DNA of 8,087 bases, taken from the NCBI GenBank assembly GCA_035519475.1, contig DATIWI010000216.1, forward strand, positions 1 through 8,087, read 5' to 3'. This DNA is from Fen-1467 sp035519475 (GTDB lineage: Bacteria > Verrucomicrobiota > Verrucomicrobiia > Opitutales > Opitutaceae). Below, piece by piece: positions 1 through 6,333 of this stretch; the first letter of the stretch is position 1, and each line of letters starts with the position of its first letter. The notes under the pieces are model-generated. The model saw only the letters and a program-made list of their open reading frames with translations, was not told where the DNA came from and searched no databases. The position numbers and the translations under genes are program-made.

Positions 1-231
1 ATCTACCGCGAGCATTGCGCGTTGCCGACCATGGTGCAGCCTAATGCCGGCCAGCCCGTGCTGGAGAACATGAAGGCGGTGTACAAGCAGCTCCCGGCCG
101 ACATGGCGCGCGCCGTGCCCGAGGTCCTGCAAGCCGGCGTCGGCATCGTCGGCTCCTGCTGCGGCAGTACGCCGGAGCACACCCGGGCAATCCGGCAAGA
201 AGTCGACGCCTTCAACGCCGTAGCGGGCTGA
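1..231 (+). CDS. Homocysteine S-methyltransferase family protein, C-terminal fragment
   Basis: Only the last 76 residues are in the window; the frame is open from base 1, so the gene begins upstream. The piece carries the C-terminal signature of the Pfam S-methyl_trans family (BhmT, MetH N-terminal module, YitJ): a QPNAG strand near residues 13-17, then GIVGSCCGSTPEHTRAI at about 48-64. In this family the paired cysteines (here fragment residues 53-54) are two of the three zinc ligands that activate the thiol of homocysteine; the third lies upstream, outside the window. The usual motif is GGCCG, so the serine before the cysteines is a mild variation. The protein ends soon after this motif, so the barrel is C-terminal, as in stand-alone enzymes or short split MetH proteins. 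Whether a methylenetetrahydrofolate reductase or other domain precedes it cannot be seen. It converges on the next gene with a 13-base gap. Confidence 0.85.
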   Translation: MYREHCALPTMVQPNAGQPVLENMKAVYKQLPADMARAVPEVLQAGVGIVGSCCGSTPEHTRAIRQEVDAFNAVAG

Positions 232-244
232 CGGCGCCGGTGGC

Positions 245-2008
245 TCACAGCCGCGGGGGCGCGGGCTTAAGCGGCTGTTCCCACGCGTTGGCGCCCACCG
301 TGTGAAGCTTCCGTTTGTAGACCTTCTCGTTGCAGGTCGCGAAGAGCACGTCGAACTGCGGGCCGCCGAAGCACAGGTTCGTGATCCGCCCATTCGGCGT
401 GGGAATGATCGCGTTGACGCGGCCCGCCTGGTCGCAGACCTGGATGCCGAGCCGCGTCGCAACGTAGAGTCGGCCGTCACGGTCAACCTTGATGCCGTCG
501 GCGAAGCTCTGGTCTTCGCCATCGGGCTCGTGCAGCCAGTAATAGCGCTGTTTGTGGTCGAGCGTGCCATCGGGCTTGCGGACGTAGCTGTAAACCCAAT
601 GCGACCGGTAGTCGGCCACGTAGAGCAGCGATTGGTCGGGGGAGAGCGCAATGCCGTTTGCATAGCGCAGACCGGTATCGACGACCTGCTTCGTCCTGTC
701 GGGTTTGATGAGCCAGACCCGGCTCGGATCGTTGCTCGCGCCGCCGGGCGGATGGGTGACGTAAATGTCACCGTCGTGCGCGATGACCAGATCGTTGCCA
801 GCGATGTCCTCCGCGAGGACCGCCGCGCGGCCGCCGGTATCGTAGGCGATGATTTGCCGCGAGCCCGTGGCCACGGCATAGAGCCGGCCGTCCGGGCCGA
901 AGGCCTGGCCGTTGGCGCGCTTCGTGTCGGCCATGAATTCGCTCACTTTGCCATCGAGTCCGACCTGATAGGCCTTGCTGTTCGGAATGTCGGTGAAGAA
1001 CACCTCGCCGTGCGCGTTCGCGGCGGCGCCCTCGGACAACCCGTAGCCCTCGCCGATGAGCTGCCAGCCTTCGCCCGGGATGAGCACCGCGGCCAAGGTC
1101 TCATTCCTGGTCGGTGCGGCGGCCACGACAGGCTTGGGCCAGTCCTTCCACAGCCAGCGGATGGCGTCGGGGAACAGCGCCGTGCCTTGGCGGCCGTCGT
1201 GCGCGCCCTCGCCCCAGACATGCCGGAGGTCATAGCCGGCGAACGCGAGCGCCCGCTCCATGGTCTGGTTGGCCATCCACCAATCGCCGCCGTAGATGTT
1301 GAGATCGTTCGCCCCGTCCTGAAGAAAGACCCGGATGGGCTTCGGCTCGGTCTTGCGGATCAATGTCGGGTAGCGGTCGCCGCCGCGCAGGCCGACGTAG
1401 GTGCCGATGGCCGAGAACACCCGGCTGAAGGCGTCGGGGCGCTCCCACGCCGCCGTGAACGCGCAGATGGCTCCGCTGCTCGAGCCGCCGATGGCGCGGT
1501 CGTTGCCGGAGTGCGACAGATGGATCGGGCGGCCGTCGGCGGTGGCCTTCGTTTCGACGAACGGCAACAGCTCGTCGAGGAGAAAGCGCGCGTAGGCGTC
1601 GCCCAAACCGTCGTATTCGTAGCTGCGGTTGAAGCGGTCGAGCGCCGCGGCGCCTGCGGCGGCCTTGACCGCGCCCGGCCGTACGAACACGCCGACGATC
1701 ATCGGCAGTTCGCCGCGCGCGATGAGATTGTCAAAAACCGTCGGCGCGTTCCACTGCACGCCATCCTGGTTGACGTACACGCACGCCGGTTTCGCGGGAT
1801 CGTACTGCTTGGGCACGTAGACCGTGACCGCGCGCGTGGTGCCGGGAAAGATCTTCGATCCGGCAAAATCGAACTGGAGTAGTTCGCCCTGGGGGACGCC
1901 CGGCTGCACAAGGGCGTCGGGGGGCGGCGGAGATTCGTCGGCGGCGCGGAGGCCAGCCGCGAGCAGAGTGAGGGACAACGACAGGGCGGAACGAAGTGCG
2001 GATTTCAT
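245..2008 (-). CDS. Secreted esterase / SMP-30 gluconolactonase-like fusion protein
   Basis: The protein has 587 residues. Residues 1-23 form a signal peptide (MKSALRS, a Leu-rich core, cleavage probably after LRA), so it is exported. Residues about 40-290 are an alpha/beta hydrolase of the putative esterase family (PF00756; Fes/EstD-like): the nucleophile elbow GSSSG is at 175-179 (Ser177), with D231 or D235 and H270 (GEGAHDG) as likely remaining triad members. After an Ala/Pro linker (about 291-310), residues 311-575 form an SMP-30/gluconolactonase/LRE six-bladed propeller. Its metal ligands are recognisable: E326 (LSEG), N405 (GND), N451 (ANGIALSPD) and D504 (FADGIKVDRDG). Both modules look catalytically intact, suggesting hydrolysis of an ester and of a lactone or related substrate outside the cytoplasm; the substrate is unknown. 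An in-frame ATG at 2131 would add 41 residues before the signal peptide and lies in a hairpin, so 2008 is preferred. No clear Shine-Dalgarno is seen. Confidence 0.88.
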   Translation of the reverse strand: MKSALRSALSLSLTLLAAGLRAADESPPPPDALVQPGVPQGELLQFDFAGSKIFPGTTRAVTVYVPKQYDPAKPACVYVNQDGVQWNAPTVFDNLIARGELPMIVGVFVRPGAVKAAAGAAALDRFNRSYEYDGLGDAYARFLLDELLPFVETKATADGRPIHLSHSGNDRAIGGSSSGAICAFTAAWERPDAFSRVFSAIGTYVGLRGGDRYPTLIRKTEPKPIRVFLQDGANDLNIYGGDWWMANQTMERALAFAGYDLRHVWGEGAHDGRQGTALFPDAIRWLWKDWPKPVVAAAPTRNETLAAVLIPGEGWQLIGEGYGLSEGAAANAHGEVFFTDIPNSKAYQVGLDGKVSEFMADTKRANGQAFGPDGRLYAVATGSRQIIAYDTGGRAAVLAEDIAGNDLVIAHDGDIYVTHPPGGASNDPSRVWLIKPDRTKQVVDTGLRYANGIALSPDQSLLYVADYRSHWVYSYVRKPDGTLDHKQRYYWLHEPDGEDQSFADGIKVDRDGRLYVATRLGIQVCDQAGRVNAIIPTPNGRITNLCFGGPQFDVLFATCNEKVYKRKLHTVGANAWEQPLKPAPPRL

Positions 2009-2015
2009 GGGGGCA

Positions 2016-2050
2016 AACACCGGATATATCCAAAACCATCCCGGTGTCAG
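2016..2050 (-). promoter_or_regulatory. Candidate promoter of the esterase/SMP-30 gene with overlapping inverted repeat
   Basis: Reading the minus strand, CTGACA (2050-2045) resembles a -35 box with one mismatch to TTGACA. After a 16-base spacer, TATATC (2028-2023) resembles a -10 box. Transcription would start near 2016, leaving a leader of under ten bases before the ATG at 2008, which fits the lack of a Shine-Dalgarno. A perfect 7-bp inverted repeat, ACACCGG (2017-2023) and CCGGTGT (2041-2047), brackets the spacer and touches both boxes, as an operator would. This is a by-eye match only. Confidence 0.4.
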
Positions 2051-2106
2051 GTCATAGAGTTCCTCGGTAGGGGGAGTCGCCTTGGCGCGTAGTGGTGGTC
2101 TGCCGC

Positions 2107-2170
2107 TGGAGGGCGCTGCGCCGCCCTCCACCAGAATCGCGACACCGTGTCGCGATACCTGTCGCGATTC
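2107..2170. repeat. REP-like cluster of intergenic hairpins
   Basis: Two adjacent palindromic units lie between the two minus-strand genes. The first is TGGAGGGCG (2107-2115) and CGCCCTCCA (2122-2130), a perfect 9-bp stem with a 6-base loop. The second has ATCGCGACA (2136-2144) facing TGTCGCGAT (2148-2156) over a 3-base loop, and a further TGTCGCGAT at 2160-2168. The longer arm GAATCGCGACA (2134-2144) can instead pair over 11 bp with TGTCGCGATTC (2160-2170), so two mutually exclusive hairpins are possible. No T-run follows on either strand, so a classical Rho-independent terminator is unlikely. The form resembles repetitive extragenic palindromes; copy number elsewhere cannot be judged from this window. 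Confidence 0.55.
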
Positions 2171-2179
2171 GCGCCGCGC

Positions 2180-3670
2180 TCAGGGTCCGATGACCTGATA
2201 CCGGGTCGCGCGGGCCTGGCCCGTGCGCCGCAGCAGGCCCAACTCGACAAAATGGGTCAGATGCCGCTGCGCCGTGCGGGCGTTGACGCCCAAGTGCCGC
2301 GCGTATTCGCCCTGGGACGCATCGGTCCGGGTCGACAGGAACGCCCAGCCGACCAGCTCCAGGTTGGACAAGGCACCCACGGCGGCATTTGCGACGAGGT
2401 GCGTGGCCGCCTCCGCACTCCGGTACAGCGTGAGGACGAGGTACGGATCATCCCACGAATATTTGGGGAGGGGCAGCCTCGCCTCGGTCGCGCGAGCCCG
2501 CATCGACTTCAAGCCCAAACCCCGCTCCTCCGCCAGCTCCAGCTTCGCAAAGACGTAGTGAAGGAGCGGATTGCGGCTCAGCATCGGGGCGCTGAACGAC
2601 TGGAGTTGCTCCAGCGTGATCGGCTTGATCGGCCCGCCCGGGCTCTTCACCACCAGCGTGTCGGGTGTGACCGTCAATTGGCATTTCGCGCCCTCGATGC
2701 CGTAGTCGCGATGCACGAGCGCATTCACGATGCCCTCGCGCGCCAGTTCAAACAGGGCGTCATTGATCTCGCGGCGCCGGGCCTCGCTGCGATCGACCGG
2801 GTTCGGCAACTTGTCGCGGAGCCAGGCGAGCGCCTGTTCGGGCGCGAACACCTGCGGGCCGTCGAAATCCCGCAGCTCCTCCGTTCCGTCCGGAAAATGG
2901 ATGGTTCCGAGCAGGCCCGCTTGCGGCAGCACCTGGCGGGGCGCCTCGCCAAACAGGAGCAGCCCAAAGCCGGATGGAACCACCTTGTCGCGCTCCTCGC
3001 GCAGCAGCCCCTGTTGCAGCAACCGGCGCCGGAAGGCCGCCGAGTCGACCGGATCCGCGATCTGGGCGGCGGCGCGGTAGGCCTCGAGCGCCGCCCGGGA
3101 AAAATCGCTCCGATCGGTCCGCGGCGCCGGGCCTTCCAGCGAAGACAGCATGCCTCCCTTCTTTTCCACCGCCGCCGGCTTTCGCTCGAGCGCCCGGGCA
3201 ATGAACCCCTGATTCGCCTCGCGGATGATCTCCTGCAGATCGCGGTCAAACAGATGGACCGTCACGCCGTGATCCTGGAGATACTTGATGCCCTTGCGAT
3301 CGACGGTCGGATCGGGGTCCTCGATCCCCACCCAGATCTCCGCGATGCGCGCGGCGGCGATCCGTTCCGCGCAACTCGGCCGGGGGTGGGCGCGCGCCCC
3401 CGGGGCACAGGGCTCCAGCGTGGTGAACAATACGGAACCATCCAGGCGGGCGGCCCGGTTCTTGCGCTCCAACAGCGTGAACTCCGCATGGTCACCTTCC
3501 CGAAGCTCGCCGCGACCGGCTGTGTCCACCGTTCCGTCGGGTTTGACCAGCACGGCGCCCACCAGTGGCGCCGCCCCCTCCTTGGCCCGCGGTTCGCGGA
3601 CCGACCGGCGCATGACCTCGATGGCCTGCACCATCAGCTTCCGTGGGTCGATTGCGGCCGTTTCAGTCAT
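2180..3670 (-). CDS. RibD-like deaminase fused to a GHKL ATPase (COG2865-like) with winged helix
   Basis: The protein has 496 residues, cytosolic by appearance. Residues about 10-165 are a zinc-dependent deaminase closest to the RibD pyrimidine deaminase: VGAVLVKPDG (37-46), HAE at 61-63 (zinc ligand H61, proton shuttle E63), TTLEPC with C88 and a second cysteine C100, then a RibD-like tail with EDPDP (117-121) and NQGFIAR (153-159). C88 and C100 are separated by 11 residues, against eight in RibD. There is no RibD reductase domain. Residues 188-290 match the segment preceding the ATPase in COG2865 proteins (PSGFGLLLFG, 232-241). Residues 300-415 are an HATPase_c_4-type GHKL domain: N-box E312/N316 (EGIVNALVHRDY), VKSPGG (341-346), SRNPLL (365-370) and RGLGL (383-387). 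Residues about 425-496 form a winged helix (GVNARTAQRHLTHF). The usual N-terminal AlbA_2 domain is absent, replaced by the deaminase. Function is unknown: a nucleotide- or base-sensing regulator or a defence protein are possibilities. The ATG at 3670 directly precedes conserved sequence; an upstream ATG at 3754 would add 28 unconserved residues. Confidence 0.85.
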   Translation of the reverse strand: MTETAAIDPRKLMVQAIEVMRRSVREPRAKEGAAPLVGAVLVKPDGTVDTAGRGELREGDHAEFTLLERKNRAARLDGSVLFTTLEPCAPGARAHPRPSCAERIAAARIAEIWVGIEDPDPTVDRKGIKYLQDHGVTVHLFDRDLQEIIREANQGFIARALERKPAAVEKKGGMLSSLEGPAPRTDRSDFSRAALEAYRAAAQIADPVDSAAFRRRLLQQGLLREERDKVVPSGFGLLLFGEAPRQVLPQAGLLGTIHFPDGTEELRDFDGPQVFAPEQALAWLRDKLPNPVDRSEARRREINDALFELAREGIVNALVHRDYGIEGAKCQLTVTPDTLVVKSPGGPIKPITLEQLQSFSAPMLSRNPLLHYVFAKLELAEERGLGLKSMRARATEARLPLPKYSWDDPYLVLTLYRSAEAATHLVANAAVGALSNLELVGWAFLSTRTDASQGEYARHLGVNARTAQRHLTHFVELGLLRRTGQARATRYQVIGP

Positions 3671-3751
3671 GGCATGAGTGTGCTGCGGAGTTCTCGCTGG
3701 TCGCGCGAATAAGCGGCGTGCCCCCATCTTCGTCGACCTCGGCGCCGGCAT

Positions 3752-3777
3752 CAATCCCCGTGTCGCGCGCGGGATTG
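3752..3777. promoter_or_regulatory. Inverted repeat in the divergent promoter region
   Basis: CAATCCC (3752-3758) and GGGATTG (3771-3777) form a perfect 7-bp inverted repeat with a 12-base spacer. It lies in the 153-bp region between the divergently transcribed deaminase-ATPase gene and the secreted-protein gene. The symmetry would suit a dimeric winged-helix regulator, possibly the adjacent gene product, but that is inference. I could not identify convincing -35/-10 boxes for either gene here. Confidence 0.3.
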
Positions 3778-3823
3778 GCGGAAAGTCATCGCCCCATCCG
3801 GCCCCGGGGGATTAGATCACCGC

Positions 3824-4888
3824 ATGAAGACTGCCGTTCCGATCGTTCTCCCGTTTCTGGTCGCCCTTTTGCTTGGCGTTGTTGGGTCCGCGGCGCCGGT
3901 GGGCCCGACGCCGGCCCAGGCCGTCCGCCGGTTCTTCTCCGAAAACAGCTTCTGGAACCAGCCGATCCCCGCCGATGCCGCCACCGACCCGCGCACGGAC
4001 CGGTGGATCAAGCTGCTCGAGACGGAGCCCACGAAAACCAATTTCACGATGAACAGCGAGCAGTGGACGATCCCCGTCTACGAGGTGGATCGCTCGACTC
4101 CGCTGGTGAAGATCGGGCTGCTGGCGCTCAGTCCCAAGGACCAGGTTCACTGGCACACCGATCGCGCGTTCTTCGGCCACGGCCCGGGCTTCGATCTCGT
4201 GCCCCTGCCCGCCACCGCCACGCCGGACCCGCAGCTGGATTCGCATCTGGCCGTGGTGGACTGGGAGCGCAGGCTGGTCTGGGATATGTGGGCGTTGTCC
4301 CGCAATGCCGATGGCTCGTGGAAATCGGCCACCGGCATGGTCTACCCGGCGGACGGCCCGGGCGTGTTTTCGACCGCCGCGTTGGGCGTGCGCGACGGGG
4401 AAAGCGTGCACTTTCACGGACCCAGCCGCGCGGCCGGCGTTCCCGCCGTCGCAGGCCTGATTCTGTACGACGAGGTTATGGCCGGCGAAATCCGCCACAA
4501 AATCGCCGCCGCCTCCCGGTTCTGCGCTTACAAGGAATTCGTGTTTCCCGCGGCGTGGACCGACGGCTTCACCGAGGGCGGGATTCCCGAAGGCACGCTG
4601 ATCCAGCTCGATCCCGGCCTGGATCTCTCGCGTTTCACCCTGACCCGGGAGGAGCGAATCGTCTGCGTCGCCCTGCAACGCTACGGCATGGTGCTGGTCG
4701 ACATCGCGGAGGGTCAGCCCCTCTACGCCGAGGGCCTGTGGGGACATCCGGGAAAATCTTGGGCGGGCAAACTCTCCCACGGGGCAGGCGGCATTTCGAC
4801 GATCCCCTACCGCCATTTCCGGATACTGAAGACAGGTCCCGCCGTCCACATGGGCGATAGCCGCTCGAAATTTTCCCCGGTCTGGTGA
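3824..4888 (+). CDS. Secreted protein of unrecognised family with FxxNSFWNxPIP motif
   Basis: The protein has 354 residues. Residues 1-24 form a signal peptide (MKTAVP, Leu/Val-rich core, then GSAAP), with no lipobox cysteine. The mature protein opens with RFFSENSFWNQPIPADA (36-52), a motif I associate with exported bacterial hypothetical proteins. Other marked segments are QVHWHTDRAFFGHGPGFD (107-124), VHFHGPSRAAGVPAVAGLI (195-213), a strand-rich part with GTLIQLDPGLDLSRF (257-271), and ALQRYGMVLVDIAEG (283-297). The clustered histidines (H109, H111, H119, H196, H198) could bind metal or take part in catalysis, but I do not recognise the fold and assign no function. No transmembrane segment follows the signal peptide, so it is probably periplasmic or extracellular. 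GGGGGA about 12 bases upstream is a weak ribosome site. It is divergent from the deaminase gene and 84 bases ahead of the HD gene. Confidence 0.85.
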   Translation: MKTAVPIVLPFLVALLLGVVGSAAPVGPTPAQAVRRFFSENSFWNQPIPADAATDPRTDRWIKLLETEPTKTNFTMNSEQWTIPVYEVDRSTPLVKIGLLALSPKDQVHWHTDRAFFGHGPGFDLVPLPATATPDPQLDSHLAVVDWERRLVWDMWALSRNADGSWKSATGMVYPADGPGVFSTAALGVRDGESVHFHGPSRAAGVPAVAGLILYDEVMAGEIRHKIAAASRFCAYKEFVFPAAWTDGFTEGGIPEGTLIQLDPGLDLSRFTLTREERIVCVALQRYGMVLVDIAEGQPLYAEGLWGHPGKSWAGKLSHGAGGISTIPYRHFRILKTGPAVHMGDSRSKFSPVW

Positions 4889-4972
4889 CCAATCGCCTTC
4901 GCCGCCAAGGCCGGGAAGTCGGCCCATTCATTGCGCCTCGCTGCCTTCGCGAGTATCCGTCTTGCTGAAGCC

Positions 4973-5518
4973 ATGAGCCTGCCCGACAAGGAAGCCGCCC
5001 TCCAACTCCTTCGCGAACGCGTCCAGGACGACTATCAGCGGCATCACGCCCTCATGGTCGCGACCGCCCTGGAGGGTTATGCCGCCCAGTTCCAGGAAGA
5101 TCCCCACCTCTGGTTCGTGACCGGACTCCTCCACGATCTGGATTTCGAACAGCACCCGGAGACGCATCCCCGCGAGGCCCTCGCCTGGTTCAAGGGGTGG
5201 GATTATCCCGAGGCCCTGATCCACGCGGTGGAGGCCCACGCCTACGGCTACCACGGGTTCACCACGCTTCCCCAGACCCGCCTCGCCGCCGCCCTGCTGG
5301 CGTGCGACGAGATCTGCGGAATCTTTTACGCCTATCGCAAGCTGAACCCGGTCCCCTACGGCCAGATGAAGGCCAGCTCGATCCGGAGGAAACTGAAGGA
5401 ACCGACCTTTGCGGCGAAGGTCGACCGCCACCTGATCGACCTCGGCTGCGAGCACTTGGGCGTCCCGCTGGAGCAGCACATCGGCAACCTGATCAAGTTC
5501 TTCGCGGCGCTGCCCTGA
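4973..5518 (+). CDS. HD-superfamily hydrolase (COG2316-like)
   Basis: The protein has 181 residues, matching the usual length of the small COG2316 predicted hydrolases. The HD-domain metal and catalytic residues are visible in order: H25 (RHHALMVATAL), H54-D55 (GLLHDLDFE), H89 (HAVEAHAYG) and D112 (LLACDEICG). The C-terminal helices (KASSIRRKLKEPTFAAKVDR at 133-152, and GVPLEQHIGNLIKF) also match that family, so the protein looks complete and active. HD proteins of this kind are metal-dependent phosphohydrolases, cytosolic; the true substrate of this group is not known. The ATG at 4973 is chosen because family similarity begins right after it; a TTG at 4931 would add 14 residues with no likeness. 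No strong Shine-Dalgarno is visible. It may be co-transcribed with the secreted-protein gene upstream, though the products suggest no shared role. Confidence 0.85.
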   Translation: MSLPDKEAALQLLRERVQDDYQRHHALMVATALEGYAAQFQEDPHLWFVTGLLHDLDFEQHPETHPREALAWFKGWDYPEALIHAVEAHAYGYHGFTTLPQTRLAAALLACDEICGIFYAYRKLNPVPYGQMKASSIRRKLKEPTFAAKVDRHLIDLGCEHLGVPLEQHIGNLIKFFAALP

Positions 5519-5545
5519 GCTTACTCGGGCGGCTGCGCGCTCCGC

Positions 5546-5568
5546 GCTCGTGCCCCAATGGGGCGAGC
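5546..5568 (+). terminator. Hairpin downstream of the HD gene, possible weak terminator
   Basis: GCTC (5546-5549) and GCCCC (5552-5556) pair with GGGGC (5560-5564) and GAGC (5565-5568), giving a 9-bp stem with a 2-base bulge and an AAT loop. It lies 28 bases past the HD stop codon. Downstream there is only a broken run of T (a GTTT and a TTTT within about 20 bases), so termination would be weak or Rho-assisted. Confidence 0.35.
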
Positions 5569-5671
5569 CATCGTGCCGTTTGCACTTTTGCCGCAGACGA
5601 GCAGGTTTTGAGTCCGTCCGCGTGGGCGCCGGCCATTCTGCATGAGCGTGTGCTCACACCGCAAGGACCCC

Positions 5672-6250
5672 ATGCCCCGCAAAGAAAAACCCCAAGGATT
5701 CTGGACGACCCTGCCCGGTATTCTGACCGGCGGGGCCGCTCTGCTGACGGCCGTCACGGGCCTGATCGTGGGTCTCTATCAGTACGGTGCCTTCGGCTCG
5801 AAATCCACCTCCCCGGGCGAGCCCGCCAAGGCGGAAACCCCGTCGCTCGGCACCGCGCCGACGGCATCCCAGCCGCCGGCGGAGGCGGCACCGCAACCAG
5901 CCGCAACCGGGTCCCGGCCGCAGCCGACCCCGGAGGTCACCGTGGCAATCACGGCCAATGATGGCACGACGACAAACGTCCTTGCCGACAGTTTCCGGCA
6001 AATCGCGCAATATGACCAGAGCCTCCACCTCCTGAGCGGACAGGCCGTGGCCTTTGCCAAGATCAAGGCGATCGAGGTGGTCCGGCATTATGAGGATAAG
6101 GCGAAAATCCAGATCACCCTGCTGGACGGCCGCGTGCTGGAGGATGCCCTGGCGTCGGGCAGCTCGATCATGGGTTTCCACGGCGAGAGCGACCTCGGGA
6201 CGTTCGACATCCGGATGGAGCAGTTGCAGCGGATCGTCTTCCGGCGTTGA
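5672..6250 (+). CDS. Single-pass membrane protein with Pro/Ala-rich linker and C-terminal globular domain
   Basis: The protein has 192 residues and is of unknown function. A short basic head (MPRKEKPQ) precedes one hydrophobic segment at about 14-38 (from PGILTGGAALL to GLIVGLYQYG), which fits a signal anchor with the rest outside the membrane. Residues about 43-88 are a low-complexity Pro/Ala/Thr linker. Residues about 89-192 look like a compact beta-rich domain: VTVAITANDG, SLHLLSGQAVAFAKIKAIEV, KIQITLLDGRVLEDAL and FDIRMEQLQRIVFRR. The last two units share the pattern of a glycine turn followed by a strand ending in I-x-x-I/V. AAGGA at 5663-5667 lies four bases before the ATG at 5672 and supports that start over an ATG at 5642. 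I do not recognise a named family; a membrane-tethered binding or scaffold role is a guess. It is 152 bases after the HD gene and 83 bases before the tRNA. Confidence 0.75.
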   Translation: MPRKEKPQGFWTTLPGILTGGAALLTAVTGLIVGLYQYGAFGSKSTSPGEPAKAETPSLGTAPTASQPPAEAAPQPAATGSRPQPTPEVTVAITANDGTTTNVLADSFRQIAQYDQSLHLLSGQAVAFAKIKAIEVVRHYEDKAKIQITLLDGRVLEDALASGSSIMGFHGESDLGTFDIRMEQLQRIVFRR

Positions 6251-6292
6251 GGTTGAGCGTTTCTCGCTGCCGGCTGCTGGCGTCAAGTTGTC

Positions 6293-6312
6293 GCTTGGCG
6301 GCCGGCCCAAGC
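6293..6312 (+). terminator. Short GC-rich hairpin between the membrane-protein gene and the tRNA
   Basis: GCTTGG (6293-6298) and CCAAGC (6307-6312) form a 6-bp stem over an 8-base GC-rich loop. The following bases TGTCTT hold a few T. It sits 42 bases after the stop codon and 21 bases before the tRNA, so it could end the upstream transcript, but the T-run is poor and the call is tentative. Confidence 0.25.
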
Positions 6313-6333
6313 TGTCTTAGCACGATGGCTTCC

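Noticed and set aside
232..244. Shared bidirectional terminator between the convergent first two genes
   Set aside because: The gap is only 13 bases and I could not find a stem with T-runs in it or beside it.
302..1882. Long open frame (526 codons) on the plus strand opposite the esterase/SMP-30 gene
   Set aside because: It has no recognisable domain, is rich in Arg/Ala/Val/Gly as expected for a GC-rich antisense frame, and lies wholly within a gene with two clear domains.
2107..2130. Rho-independent terminator of the deaminase-ATPase gene
   Set aside because: The stem is strong, but no T-run follows on the minus strand; treated as part of a REP-like repeat instead.
2009..2131. N-terminal extension of the esterase/SMP-30 protein from an ATG at 2131
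   Set aside because: It would put 41 residues before a good signal peptide, and the codons overlap a hairpin and the candidate promoter.
2147..3712. Long open frame (521 codons) on the plus strand opposite the deaminase-ATPase gene
   Set aside because: Composition is typical antisense shadow; the minus strand encodes clear deaminase, GHKL and winged-helix motifs.
3643..4860. Plus-strand frame of 405 codons overlapping the secreted-protein gene
   Set aside because: It is Arg/Gly/Pro-rich with no motifs; the other frame has a signal peptide and patterned segments.
3812..4927. Minus-strand frame of 371 codons opposite the secreted-protein gene
   Set aside because: Shadow of the plus-strand gene; no motifs or ribosome site.
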